DNA from: Candidula unifasciata
Lineage: Eukaryota > Mollusca > Gastropoda > Stylommatophora > Geomitridae
DNA: 64,000 bases
Direction: 5' to 3'
Assembly (NCBI GenBank): GCA_905116865.2
Contig: CAJHNH020002659.1
Span: 1-64,000 of the forward strand
The notes beneath the pieces were generated by a model. The model searched no databases. It had not been told where the DNA came from and saw nothing but the letters and a program-made list of their open reading frames with translations. A program made the translations under genes and the position numbers. Each line of letters begins with the position of its first letter. Positions within the stretch are counted from its first letter, which is position 1. Positions 45,490-58,400 of the stretch are shown here, in pieces.

Positions 45490-47500
45490 CTGTTGGCTGT
45501 CTTCGTTTCCTCGTGTGTTGTATGGAAAATAACAATGCCACATTGCTTTCAGACACAACGGATACAGCAGATGAATTCGAATGGCTTGTTTCCTAATTTG
45601 CATGCCATGACGGTATGTTTGTTTGTTGTTTAGTAACTAACATACTAACACATTTCATTATCTCTCGGTGTTTTTGTTCTGTTCTCTATTAACTTTTGTC
45701 AGTCTTTGAATTTTATTACCAATTCGGTCCAGTTTCTTTTACGTCTTCTTCACTTTCTTCCTATCCTTTTTCTCGCTAATAAAGTCTGTACTTCGTCTTT
45801 ATTTCCATTAAACTTTTATGTAAACTTTTATGTAAACAAAATAATTAATCCTGTCAGTTTTACCATATATACATCCCTTTAATTTTCTTCCTCCCCCATT
45901 CCCCCCCCCCTCCCCCTCTCCTCCTCCCCCTCCTTTTTTCTGACCTTTAAATTATTCTGTGTCTACTCTTTATTTTCTTACTGTTAAACTTAAAGTTCTC
46001 TATCCGATCATTTTGTGCAAACTGGGTTTTTTCCCCTGCTCTGTGTCAGCACATCATTAATCTGGTACTAATGTTCATTAAGTCACTGCTACATCCTTAC
46101 ATAAATTATAATGTCCTGTTCTTAAATTAAGACAAACGGTTTGTTTATAACATGTCCCTACTGTCTCGGCATGTTACTAACATAGTATTGTGTTGCTTTT
46201 ACTAACATTACTAATCTGTACTGCCATCGTGTCAGTTTTGATTACTTGAAAATAAGATCGATTTTTGTATATGTATTAACATATGTTGTTGAACATGATG
46301 TAGACTGTCTCATATAACCGTCACAGTGTCGGTCTTCCACTCCTTAAAGGTAATTAATTACTAATAATAATATTTGATATATCTCTGGTAATTTTTTTTT
46401 AATATATATAAATTACTTGAGCTCGCAGCCTAAAGTAAGTGCCAGAAATATCATGGAAAAGAATGGTGGCTGGAATCATATTGACCAAATACCCATTGAG
46501 TTCGTGTCGTCTTAATCCATTGGCACCGAAAATTCTTAAAATAAATGTATTTTAAAAGTTTTGATTTCGATGTTAGGCGGTTTAGAAAAAAGCTAATATA
46601 CAATGAACAGATAGATATGTATTGATCAAAACTCCGACAGGCGGACAGATAGAGCACCGCTCTTCTGATCCGACAGCTTCTGTAGACTGCAATCACCACA
46701 CGTAGTGATGTGTCTTTTCCTTTCGAGTAAACAAGGCAGGATGATAGAGGGAGAAATGATATTGCACGGGCAACACATGGTCTCTACAATACAGCCCAGT
46801 CCTTGAGCCACGGAGAGGAGGAATTTCAATCAAGGTTTCTTCATTTGCCATAACTATGGTACAGCCTGAACCCACATGTACGAACGTACTTTGTCTCAGA
46901 CCATTGAAATGGCACCTTATGTGACAGAAATTCGTATTAACGTAGAATATGTCGAATAACAGACACATCAACAAATACACACAACCGTCCGTAATGCTAG
47001 AATTCAATGAACACGACTATTCTGATGGTTTTAGGACAGTGGTATGAGAGTCGCACCGTCGGAGAAAAACAGTGGATGCACATATCAAGCGTAGCCAGCA
47101 TGCATCGTGGAAATGTAAGATAATAAAAAGTAGTAATTTGTTACTAGCAGGAAAGTGGTATCCTCGTCTCCTTACAGAAAATGTGACTTGGCGTTGGTAG
47201 TCCTGTCTATCCAAAACTTCTGTCTTGTGTACTTTCAATCAATCCTGACACACTTGATCTTCCATGCCATAATGTCAGGTCCAGTATCTTCCCCCTCGAT
47301 CTCCCGCTGCCTCTTTTCCCTTCCAACCTTTCCGCTGTCACTATGTACTCCAGTTTTCTCCTTCTCATGATAGAACTAAGGATGGAGATTGTCTCCTTTT
47401 GGTGTGGGCAATCAGTTCTCATTCTAAGTCAGTTTCTTTTAAGATTTCTTCATTATTCTTTTTATCTGTCTATGGTATTTTTATTGCTCGTCTATGAAAC
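45490..47500. other. Intronic sequence, nothing recognised
   Basis: T-rich, with short C-runs near 45,900. I see no splice-bounded frame and no clear transposon ends. Confidence 0.55.
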
Positions 47501-47737
47501 CGTCGGCTCTGTGGCTAAGTCGATGCGAACGCTTCGTAATGCCGGGATGCCGGGTTCGATCCCAGCTGATGGCCATGCGCCTTGCTGTGGTTTCGACAGT
47601 GGGATCAAGAAAGCCGACAGTCCAGAAAGCAATGGCAAACTACTGGACGTAAATTTGCCTAGAAAAACCACACAACAGCCAGGGGCTGTTGGGTTGGTTC
47701 TGCAGCGTCCTGTAAAGGATACGCAACAACCTGTGAA
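47501..47737 (+). mobile_element. tRNA-derived SINE, family D
   Basis: The head 'gtcggctctgtggctaagtcgatgcgaacgc' and 'gccgggttcgatcccagc' (good B box) is followed by 'gtggtttcgacagtgggatc', 'ggcaaactactgga' and 'gcgtcctgtaaaggata'. The copy at 54,187 has the same order of blocks. Confidence 0.82.
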
Positions 47738-47894
47738 ACCACATCTCTGCTGCTGTTCCAAATAATTTCACACTAATCGTCCAACTGTCCATTATTCACT
47801 TCAGTTTACCATAACAGCTTGACAAAGAAAGATTGCATAGCATTTTCTTCATTGTGTGAAATCCTGTCTTTGCTTGAGGTATTTTATTTTTTAA

Positions 47895-48020
47895 CCTATA
47901 CATTTCTTCCCTATACATTTCTTCCCTATACATTTCTTCCCTATACATTTCTTCCCTATACATTTCTTCCCTATACATTTCTTCCCTATATATTTCTTCC
48001 CTATACATTTCTTCTTTAAT
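47895..48020. repeat. 15-bp repeat (ctatacatttcttcc), eight copies
   Basis: Near-perfect units; the minus strand spells EEMYR repeats. Not a gene. Confidence 0.95.
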
Positions 48021-48524
48021 ACATGTATCCTCTATTGAAGCAGAAGTAAGTGGCCGCGCTGCCTTCGCTAGCCCACGGGACACCGTTGGGCAAAACAGAC
48101 TAGGCCTACTTGTTAAGTTGCATTGAAATTAATTGGCAAGCATAGTAGAAAAAAAAAGAAATAGAAGACAAGGGGGAATAAACAAATAGATGACTTGGCC
48201 ATATGGTATGTTCGCGACAATAGCATGGACTTGATCCATGATTTTAGTGATCGTGCAAGATGGCGAATTTGTCATCGTTCTCTCTTATCGACGTAGAACC
48301 TGCTCATGATTAACAACTACATTACTTGAGCAGGTTATTAGGGGCGGTGACACAAAGAAAACTATTAGACGTGCTGGGGTGAAGTGGGGGTAAAGAGGCA
48401 GTCTCGAGGAGTCTTAGACTTATTGATGTGCGTAATAAATAATAATTATGATGCGCTTAGTAAAAAAAATTTTTATAATATATGTTAACAATACAAAATG
48501 TTTACTTACTATGTTAGGTGTCAC

Positions 48525-48818
48525 GACAAAAGATAGACTTAGGAACGATGATATCAAGAGGAAAGTCTTCACAGAACCAATTCTAAACTGTATAGGTAGA
48601 CAACAAAATGGTTTGGCCATGTAACAAGATAGGCATTAGACAGAGCACCACAGAGAGCAGTGTTATACAGATACAGTGGTAACAGCAGCAGAGGTCGACC
48701 GTGCAGAACGTGGACCGCAGAAATATCAGACACGAAATGAACAAAAGGGCCCGTTTCACAGATCTCTTCTTGTCCAGACGCCGCGAGGCATTTTAGGAGT
48801 AGAGAAAAGAAGAAGAAA
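48525..48818 (+). pseudogene. LINE family B-type C-terminal fragment, plus orientation
   Basis: Frames include IKRKVFTEPILN and RQQNGLAM*QDRH. The 3' part reads KGPFHRSLLVQTPRGILG. It ends in an aag-rich tail (48,800-48,815) that abuts the ctt-rich tail of the next, opposite copy. Confidence 0.65.
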
Positions 48819-49110
48819 AATACTTCTTCTTCTTCACTTCCTCTTTTACCGCTGTGGGTGTCGAGGGAGATATAAGATTCTGTTTCTATCTCTTCTGGCT
48901 GCCTCGACCATAGGCACATCGTGTAGAGTTTCTCTGATGTTATCCTTCCATTTTGTTCTTGGTTTACCCCGTGCTCTACGTCCTATTTCTCTTTCCATGT
49001 ATGCTTTGTATGGTATGGTGTCACAAGGCATTCTAAGTGGGCAAACCATTTCACTTGCTGTCTTTGTATATAATCCAGAATTGGTTCTGTGCCGACTTGT
49101 GAAGAAGAAT
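48819..49110 (-). pseudogene. LINE family B C-terminal fragment, tail-to-tail with previous
   Basis: The minus strand carries the MPCDTIPYKAY and RRARGKPRTKWKDN motifs, as at 32,107. The two 3' tails meet at about 48,818. Confidence 0.75.
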
Positions 49111-49484
49111 ACAAAATGTATTAATATATTTTTAGAAAGATAACTTCCGTACATAATTTTGGCGTGTCTCAGTCCCCTTACACAAAATCTAGGGAGTTCC
49201 CCCCTCCCCCTTTTTTTCTACCCCCGGGGGCCACTTCCCAAAAATGTACATATATGGCAGTGTTGTGTGCTTAGTAACACTGGGACATTTGTTTTGTGTT
49301 AGCTGAGAACGTTTGTGTTATCTGTCTACTAACACCTGGCAACTTACATTGCTCGTTCTAACTATAATTGATTTGTGCTATGCAACTATTCTAACTGGCA
49401 TGTTTAGTGTAACTGTTGGTGGAGGAATTTGTTTGATTGTTACGTTCTATTTAAAATTATTTGATGGGCGTTTTAACACTAACA

Positions 49485-49535
49485 CTCACACGCGCGCGCA
49501 CGCACGTACACACACACGCGCGCACGCGCACACAC
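49485..49535. repeat. CA/CG alternating tract
   Basis: 'cacacgcgcgcgcacgcac...' alternating purine-pyrimidine. It could adopt Z-DNA. Confidence 0.9.
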
Positions 49536-50094
49536 AGAGGCGAATGCGTTGTATTTTCAACCATATTTATACCACTTTTTCTTTTGACTATTCACATTAT
49601 ATTCCCCCCCCCCCTTTTTTTTTTTTATTCTTAAAGAAATATGACATCGTCCTCCCCCGTTCCCTATTCGTACATTAACAGATTTCTTTCTCCCAAAGTC
49701 TACCACATGTAGTTAACGTCCACAACGGCCCGATTGCTCTATAGAGTAAGTCTAACCCTATATACCCATTATGCATAATATCGTGAAAAGGGTATTTCCT
49801 TTTTTTAACTGTCCACATTAAGTTCTGTAATATAGTCCTAAACATTCAAATTGTATACATTTTTTTCTGTTTCACACTTCCAGTCAAACATCCCCTCGAT
49901 TAAATTTTAACATCAAACATGTTTTTTTTTTTTTTAGTATTTACAGTTCTGGTCAACCACATTGTTGGTCATTAATATTCGTTCTCTATTTATGTGTTTG
50001 TTTGCAATAACACCTACCTTCTTTCATATTCATACATTAACGAATGGCTTTTTCAGAGTCTCACTATCGCGTATTAACAATATGTGTGAACACC

Positions 50095-50330
50095 AATCAT
50101 GTAGCAGGTCCTTTGCAGAACGTTGCTCTCATCACTGTCTGCCTGAAAGAAACGCGGTCTCTCGCCAGTTCTCCTGCCTCATGTACTTTCATACTCAAGG
50201 AATCACTTATATCCTGTGCCCATCTTCGTGTCGGTCAGCCCCTGCCCCTCCTTCCTGGTATCATGCCTTCTGCTATAATTTTTTTCCAATCCGTCGTGGC
50301 GCTTGAAATGACCAAAATATTTTAGTTTTC
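50095..50330 (-). pseudogene. LINE family C C-terminal fragment
   Basis: Nearly identical to 16,880-17,095 (aacgtggctctcatcacagtctgcc versus aacgttgctctcatcactgtctgcc, and so on). Short and truncated. Confidence 0.75.
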
Positions 50331-50509
50331 GTGAACACCAATAGGTTTTCGATATACCTGATGCGGTCATCAAAACGTCTGCAGTCCGCTTTCAGTTCTG
50401 CAATAGAGTTCTTGCTGTACCAATTCTCTTCTTTTTTGGCTACAACTGTTCTCTTCATTTATGTTTCCATTGATCTTCTCCTACTTCCCCTCTTTTATGT
50501 TTGTTACAA

Positions 50510-50900
50510 GGGGGCTGCATGGTCTCGGGTCCTGTGTCCGCCTCGAGTACTAGAGGTTCTGGGTTCAATCCCCTCTAAGGGCTGGGATTTTTTTCGCGTG
50601 GACTTGAACTTCTAGTAATTTACCAACCCCCCCCCCCCCCCGGTCTCTGAGTAGTGAGAGCGGACGCCCGTGTGCATTGTTGCTTAAAAAATTCGTAGGC
50701 AGTTGGAAATCGAAAGGAGTAGCCCGGGCAAAATTTGTAGTTAAAAAACTACCCAAAGTATTTCAGGATCCTCACCGGTGCTCCAGAGCCTCTGCACTGT
50801 GCTGAGCTTTTTCGGACTCAGACATGAGTTAGAAGAAGAACGGAGCACTTATGGGTAACTACCCGTGCGCCATGATGTTGATCCGTTGTTCAAACTTCAA
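50510..50900 (+). mobile_element. tRNA-derived SINE, family A
   Basis: Third copy, with head 'ggggctgcatggtctcgggtcctgtgtccgcc', B-box-like 'gttctgggttcaatcc', a C-run inserted in the body, and the same end 'gccatgatgttgatccgttgttcaaac'. Confidence 0.8.
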
Positions 50901-51100
50901 ACATTTATCACAACAAATTCTTTTTTTTTTTTTTTTAAGATTAACATTATTCCTAACAATATGAGCTAGTCACGTATGCGGATTTATGAGGTAAGAGGAA
51001 TTATATTTCAAACAGTTTTATAACAAGTATTCAGTATTTTTAACATGATGACATTAGTCTTACGTTGAGCACCATATAATCCACAATGTTTGTATCTAAG

Positions 51101-51295
51101 CAGTAGTTAACCTTCCGAACGCCAGGACTCTTGAATACATTGTCTTCGTGTTATGGCGACCCCAAACTATATGATTATTTCTTTGTTACTTCATAACTTC
51201 AATGAATATCTGTTTTCTGATGGTCTTAGGCGACCCATGTGAAAGGTTCGTTCGACCCTAAAAAAGGGGTCGTTACCCACAGGTTAAGAACCCCT
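51101..51295 (+). mobile_element. SPIN-like hAT MITE, second copy
   Basis: About 195 bp. The left end is cagtagttaaccttccgaacgcc. The interior has 'cgaccccaaac', 'ttacttcataacttcaatgaa', 'ctgatggtcttaggcgaccc', and the right end is 'cacaggttaagaacccct'. Orientation is opposite to the copy at 32,870. Flanking octamers are tatctaag and tatctata. Confidence 0.85.
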
Positions 51296-51489
51296 TATCT
51301 ATATCATCTTCATGTCATTGTTGACACGTAAGGTCTCCCATATAAATTTGCATGTCCTTTTTCCATTCCTACTAGCATTCTCTGGGTTTCTTTAAATTAC
51401 CTCTGTGTCGTTATCCATCTGCCGCTCACATGAGAGCTGTCGTTGTCGAAGAATCACGACACATCTGCAAAAATGCACATATCTTCTTC

Positions 51490-51612
51490 TTCTTCTTTCT
51501 TTGATTGCATTTTTGTCCTTCTCCTCTTCTTCTTCTTCTTCTTCTTCTCCTCCTCCTTTTTCATTTTCTTCTTCTTCTTCTTCTTCTTCTTCTTCTTCTC
51601 CTTTTTCGTTTT
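51490..51612. repeat. (TTC)n microsatellite
   Basis: Interrupted ttc repeats at the tail of the adjacent minus-strand LINE, whose 3' microsatellite probably expanded here. Confidence 0.95.
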
Positions 51613-51860
51613 CTCTTTTACGGCTTTGTGTGTCGATGGAGATACCAGATTCTGCTTTTACCTCTTTTAACGACCTCGACCATAAACACATAGGGTTGTT
51701 TGTAGCGTTTCATTGATGTTATCTTTCCATCGTGTTCTTGATCTGCCTTGCCCTCTACATCCTTTTCCCATTTCTGTGTATGGTATGGCGTCGCAACGAC
51801 ATCTCTAAGTGGGAAAACCAATTAATCTGCTGTCTTTGTATATAGTTTAAAACTGGTTCC
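51613..51860 (-). pseudogene. LINE family B C-terminal fragment
   Basis: Minus-strand sequence parallels 32,150-32,400 (for example 'ggttttcccacttagagatg', 'taccatacacagaaatgg'), strongly degraded. It is cut by an (AT)n-poly-T tract at 51,862-51,953. Confidence 0.6.
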
Positions 51861-51947
<87 letters not shown>

Positions 51948-52105
51948 TTTTTTTAACTTATCACCTCATTCCCAATTTTATCTCTTCCAATCACCAATGT
52001 TACTAATTTTCTTTTCTGGTTTGTTGCAAGTGACCAAGTCCGGCACTGGTAGCATACTAATTTGTGTAATGTCTTTGTTTATCACCCGCGCGATTCTTTT
52101 TTCAG

Positions 52106-52431
52106 GGACCACATTCCGACGCCAGCTACCGCGAAGTCTTCGCTTCAGACGACATAGTGCTCCTCTAGCCATCTGGACGATCACTGAGGAAAGCCCTGAC
52201 ACCCCACATGCCAAAGACACTCTGCCACTTGTCCACCACAGTCCGTACACTTGTGCTGTAACCGAATATCCGGAAAACGCCGCAATGACATCGCCCATGA
52301 CGCCGTCTCCGCTGACACAGACAAGCTGCAATGTTTTGTGGATCAGAGATCCGGCCAAGGTTGTGAATAGTTCCTCTGCCGAGTTGGTGTTACATCGCAA
52401 TGGGCCAATAATTTATGACACTGATATATAA
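52106..52431 (+). CDS. GABBR2: Probable terminal exon of the GABA-B receptor gene (stop TAA)
   Basis: After tttttcag, the incoming phase 1 gives an uninterrupted frame of about 108 codons. It starts GTTFRRQLPRSLRFRRHS, has a Pro/Ser/Thr-rich middle, and ends with stop at 52,429-52,431. A random frame of this length would rarely stay open, which supports it. Another frame from the same acceptor gives a short acidic end (GPHSDASYREVFASDD and a few more residues), so the donor choice upstream matters. No AATAAA signal is obvious in the next few hundred bases. I see no recognised domain. Confidence 0.6.
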
Positions 52432-52596
52432 TCTGTGTGATGTTTTAAAAAAAGTATTAATGAACATCCTTCCATTGTCCCTTAAGGTTGGAAAGAAGTT
52501 TGGGAAGAAGTAAAGGTGACTGGCGTGGTATTGATCTTATCCACCACCAAGTACCATTTGATCTATAACATATAGCTCTATCTTTATATGAACAAT

Positions 52597-52925
52597 GGGA
52601 GTCGCCGTGGCGAAGCGGTTAGACGATCGCTTGTGGATTGGAAGGTGATGAGTTCGCTCCCTGGCGGAGCCGGACTTTTTTTTTCAAAAATGACTTTGAC
52701 TCCCAGGTCGACCAGCCTTAAGTGGATGCCGAGTCCAGTCCCGGGAAGTAAAGGCGGCCTTCGTGATGCTGACCACATCACCCATATTGTGCCGATCGGT
52801 CTATAAAATATATGTCTAGCCCTATATGCGCTAAAAGCTTAAAGGCGTGGAAAAGGGTCCTTGACCTCACTTCTATATGCCCAATACACTTTAAGGCGTG
52901 AAACGGGGTCTGTTACTTTACTTTT
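52597..52925 (+). mobile_element. tRNA-derived SINE, family C
   Basis: 'gagtcgccgtggcgaagcggttagacgatcgc' (A-box-like) and 'gatgagttcgctccc' (B-box-like) are followed by a body ending 'tgaccacatcacccatattgtgccgatcggtctataaaatat'. It lies in the presumed 3' flank of the receptor gene. Confidence 0.72.
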
Positions 52926-52929
52926 TTTA

Positions 52930-53970
52930 CCAGGCAATGTTTACGTTAATAAGTTTACATCTCTCCCTAAACATTCTTCTTTGAGAAACAAACATTAAAA
53001 AGTCGATCCCCTTCTTCTTCTTCGCGTTCACCGGCTGTAAACTGCAGGGGAAGGGATTATGGGGGGGGGGGGAAGGAGGTCTGGTTGTTCGTCCACTTTT
53101 GGATTCTATACTGGTCCCAAAACCTGAGTGACATGTGCACATCCGTTTTACAGTAATCTATTTATGTGCAGACTGTTGGTGGCCGCGTTCGACCCTGCTG
53201 ACGACAGCTTCGTTTAAACGTAAGGTCTCTCTCTAAACGTGTCGGCTGTCGACACCACTGAGAAAACCAACGCAAAGCGATCTGTTGTCAAATTGCCCAC
53301 AGCTAGAATTGAACCCGGCACCTTAGATAAGATATATTAAATCTCAGTATGACACTGTGTCGCGAATTAAATCTCAGTATGACACTGTGTCGCGACACTG
53401 ATATGTAATGTATGTGATGTTTTTAACAAGTATTAATGAACATCTTCCCGATGTCAATATATGATGGAAAGAACTAGAGTACGGCATATGTGTGTGTGCG
53501 TGCTTGCGTGCGTGCGCGCGCGTGCGAGTGTGTTGATGGGTGTATGTGTGTACTATATTTAATTGCCTGGCTTCGCCTGCGATAGTGACAGTTTTATTCT
53601 CATCTGGTCTCCACCTCTGACATATATGTTGGATGCCCTCGTTTCCTTAACCCGACAGTATCCCATTTCAGTGTATGCCTGGTGATCCTCTAATTTTCTG
53701 CAGCTAATTGTTACAGGGTGTGGAAGCTGACCCCTAAGTCGTGGCCCTACACGGTGTGGTAGAAGCGCCCTAGGCCAGTTATTTCCATGATTAGCGCTAC
53801 CGCCACTTTAGCGCCCCTTTTAAGTGATGGGGTAATGACTCGGGGCGTGACTCAGGGTTAAAATCTGGCATGCTGGCAGTCTCCGAAATCTAAATGTTTA
53901 AGCAGTAACCTTCTCTAACGCCACTATCTTACAGAATACGTTTCAATAGAGAGAGCAACGTAAGTAATTT

Positions 53971-54001
<31 letters not shown>

Positions 54002-54186
54002 ATTTATGTAAAGGTTGCAGGAGAAAAAAAAACTATATTCAAAGGGATATAACTCCAGCGAAAGTTCACTTTTACTGATTGTCACAATAAATAAACTAAT
54101 GAACAATAACCTGGGCCACCAATGCGACTGTTAAAGTTGTAGTCATAATGGCAACTGTAAATTTCACCCGTGTATTGGTCATGGTA
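52930..54186. other. Non-coding 3' flank, nothing recognised
   Basis: It holds short G-runs, a 33-bp direct duplicate (aaatctcagtatgacactgtgtcgcga, 53,338-53,395), a GT/GC tract near 53,490 and a CA-AT run near 53,975. No gene is supported. Confidence 0.55.
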
Positions 54187-54402
54187 GTCGTCGTCTGTGG
54201 CTTAGGCGTTGCGAGCGCGCTTCTTAATGTCAGGGTACCGGGTTCGATCCCTACGACTTGTCTTGCCCTGGTTTCGACAGTGGTACCGTGAGCCGACCGT
54301 TTATAGGCAACGGCAAACTACTGGAAGTATTTTTGCCTAAAAAAAACCACAACAGCCAGAAAGTGCAGGGGTTGGTTCTAAAACGTCCTTTAAAGGATAA
54401 CA
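54187..54402 (+). mobile_element. tRNA-derived SINE, family D
   Basis: It carries the blocks 'gtctgtggcttaggcgttgcgagcgc', 'accgggttcgatccctac', 'tggtttcgacagtgg', 'ggcaaactactgga' and 'cctttaaaggata', in the same order as at 47,501. Confidence 0.82.
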
Positions 54403-54473
54403 TTGGTCATGGCTTGATAGGAGTTAACACATAATTTAATATGAACACGCGAAATACAGAAAGGTTTGTGATT

Positions 54474-54822
<349 letters not shown>

Positions 54823-54999
54823 CTTTAAAACACAGCTTAAAAAATGCATATGTAGCCCGGTGCCCTAATATAACCTGAGAGAAGAAGGGGGTTTCTGGGA
54901 TCTCTTCATGATCCAAATAGTTCAATGGGTGTTTATCGCCCAGTGTGATTTCCTAATGGGATTAAAAAGTTAGTCAGTAAAAACACAGGATATATTTTA

Positions 55000-55440
55000 G
55001 ATAGGTGCACACACAGATGTGGAGCATAAATTATAGATAGATACATACACAGATGGAGATGACACATGATAGATAGGTGCACACATAGGTGTAGAGGACG
55101 CATGTTGGATAGGCCCACACGCAGGTGTAGATGGCACACAATAGAAAGGTGTACACAGAGATGTAGAGGACACATGTTGCATATGTGTACACACAGGCGT
55201 AGATGACACATAAAAGAAAGGTGTACACACGGATGTAGACAAATGATAGATAGGTGCTCACTTCGACGTGAGGACATACGATAAATATGTGCACACACAG
55301 ATGTAGAGGACATATGATAGAAAGGTGCAAACATATATTAGAGGACACACACAGAGGTAGAGGACATATGATAGGTGTACACACAGAGGTAGAGGACATA
55401 TGATAGGTGTACACACATAGTAGAGGACACAATATAGGTA
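55000..55440. repeat. Degenerate edge of the terminal satellite (about 50-60-bp units)
   Basis: Units such as 'gatagataggtgcacacacagatgtagaggacacat' share gatgtagagga with the 17-bp array. They appear to be an older, longer-period relative. Confidence 0.85.
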
Positions 55441-58400
55441 GGTGGACACACTGATGTAGAAGTCACATTATAGACAGGTGCACACATAGATGTAGAAGAC
55501 ACATATATGTAGAAGACACATTATAGACATGGGCACACATAGATGTAGAAGACAAATAGCTGTAGAAGACAAATAGATGTAGAAGACAAATAGATGTAGA
55601 AGACAAAAAGATGTAGAAGACACACAGCTGTAGAAGACAAATAGATGTAGAAGACACATAGATGTAGAAGACACATAGATGTAGAAGACAAATAGATGTA
55701 GAAGACACACAGCTGTAGAAGACAAATAGATGTAGAAGACACATACATGTAGAAGACACATAGATGTAGAAGACAAATAGATGTAGAAGACACATAGATG
55801 TAGAAGACAAATAGATGTAGAATACATCTATGTAGATGTAGAAGACACATAGATGTAGAAGACACATAGATGAAGAAGACACATTATAGACATGGGCACA
55901 CATAGATGTAGAAGACAAATAGCTGTAGAAGACAAATAGATGTAGAAGACAAATAGATGTAGAAGACAAAAAGATGTAGAAGACACACAGCTGTAGAAGA
56001 CAAATAGATGTAGAAGACACATAGATGTAGAAGACACATAGATGTAGAAGACAAATAGATGTAGAAGACACACAGCTGTAGAAGACAAATAGATGTAGAA
56101 GACACATAGATGTAGAAGACACATAGATGTAGAAGACACATAGATGTAGAAGACACACAGCTGTAGAAGACAAATAGATGTAGAAGAGACATAGATGTAG
56201 AAGAGACATAGATGTAGAAGATACATAGATGTAGAAGACACATAGATGTAGAAGACACATAGATGTAGAAGACACATAGATGTAGAAGACACATAGATGT
56301 AGAAGATACATAGATGTAGAAGATACATAGATGTAGAAGATACATAGATGTAGAAGATACATAGATGAAGAAGACACATAGATGTAATAGACACATAGAT
56401 GTAGAAGACAAATAGATGTAGAAGACAAATAGATGTAGAAGACAAATAGATGTAGAAGATACATAGATGTAGAAGATACATAGATGTAGAAGATACATAG
56501 ATGTAGAAGACACATAGATGTAGAAGACACATAGATGTAGAAGACACATAGATGTAGAAGATACATAGATGTAGAAGACACATAGATGTAGAAGACACAT
56601 AGATGTAGAAGATACATAGATGTAGAAGATACATAGATGTAGAAGACACATTCATGTAGAAGATACATAGATGTAGAAGATACATAGATGTAGAAGATAC
56701 ATAGATGTAGAAGACACATAGATGTAGAAGACACATAGATGTAGAAGACACATAGATGTAGAAGATACATAGATGTAGAAGATACATAGATGTAGAAGAT
56801 ACATAGATGTAGAAGACACATAGATGTAGAAGACACATAGATGTAGAAGACACATAGATGTAGAAGATACATAGATGTAGAAGATACATAGATATAGAAG
56901 ATACATAGATATAGAAGATACATAGATATAGAAGACACATAGATGTAGAAGACACATAGATGTAGAAGACACATAGATGTAGAAGACACATAGATGTAGA
57001 AGACACATAGATGTAGAAGACACACAGCTGTAGAAGACACACAGCTGTAGAAGACACATAGATGTAGAAGACAAATAGATGTAGAAGATACATAGATGTA
57101 GAAGATACATAGATGTAGAAGATACATAGATGTAGAAGATACATAGATGTAGAAGATACATAGATGTAGAAGATACATACATGTAGAAAACACATACATG
57201 TAGAAGACACATACATGTAGAAGACACATAGATGTAGAAGACACATAGATGTAGAAGACACATAGATGTAGAAGACAAATAGATGTAGAAGACAAATAGA
57301 TGTAGAAGACACATAGATGTAGAAGATACATAGATGTAGAAGATACATAGATGTAGAAGATACATAGATGTAGAAGACAAATAGATGTAGAAGATACATA
57401 GATGTAGAAGACAAAAAGATGTAGAAGATACATAGATGTAGAAGATACATAGATGTAGAAGATACATAGATGTAGAAGACACATACATGTAGAAGATACA
57501 TAGATGTAGAAGATACATAGATGTAGAAGATACACAGATGTAGAAGATACATAGATGTAGAAGATACATAGATGTAGAAGATACATAGATGTAGAAGATA
57601 CATAGATGTAGAAGATACATAGATGTAGAAGATACACAGATGTAGAAGATACATACATGTAGAAGACACATACATGTAGAAGACACATAGATGTAGAAGA
57701 CAAATAGATGTAGAAGACAAATAGATGTAGAAGATACATAGATGTAGAAGACACATAGATGTAGAAGACACATAGATGTAGAAGACACATAGATGTAGAA
57801 GATACATAGATGTAGAAGATACATAGATGTAGAAGATACATAGATGTAGAAGATACATAGATGTAGAAGACACATAGATGTAGAAGACACATAGATGTAG
57901 AAGACACATAGATGTAGAAGACACATACATGTAGAAGACACATAGATGTAGAAGATACATAGATGTAGAAGATACATAGATGTAGAAGACACATAGATGT
58001 AGAAGATACATAGATGTAGAAGATACATAGATGTAGAAGATACATAGATGTAGAAGATACATAGATGTAGAAGATACATAGATGTAGAAGATACATAGAT
58101 GTAGAAGATACATAGATGTAGAAGATACATAGATGTAGAAGATACATAGATGTAGAAGATACATACATGTAGAAGACACATAGATGTAGAAGACACATAG
58201 ATGTAGAAGACACATAGATGTAGAAGACAAATAGATGTAGAAGACAAATAGATGTAGAAGATACATAGATGTAGAAGATACATAGATGTAGAAGATACAT
58301 AGATGTAGAAGATACATAGATGTAGAAGATACATAGATGTAGAAGATACATAGATGTAGAAGATACATAGATGTAGAAGATACATAGATGTAGAAGATAC

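Noticed and set aside
47501..47575. Possible tRNA genes (here and at 5,222; 10,539; 35,509; 50,510; 52,597; 54,187)
   Set aside because: A- and B-box-like blocks are present, but each is followed by a shared SINE body and I see no full cloverleaf. They are SINE heads.
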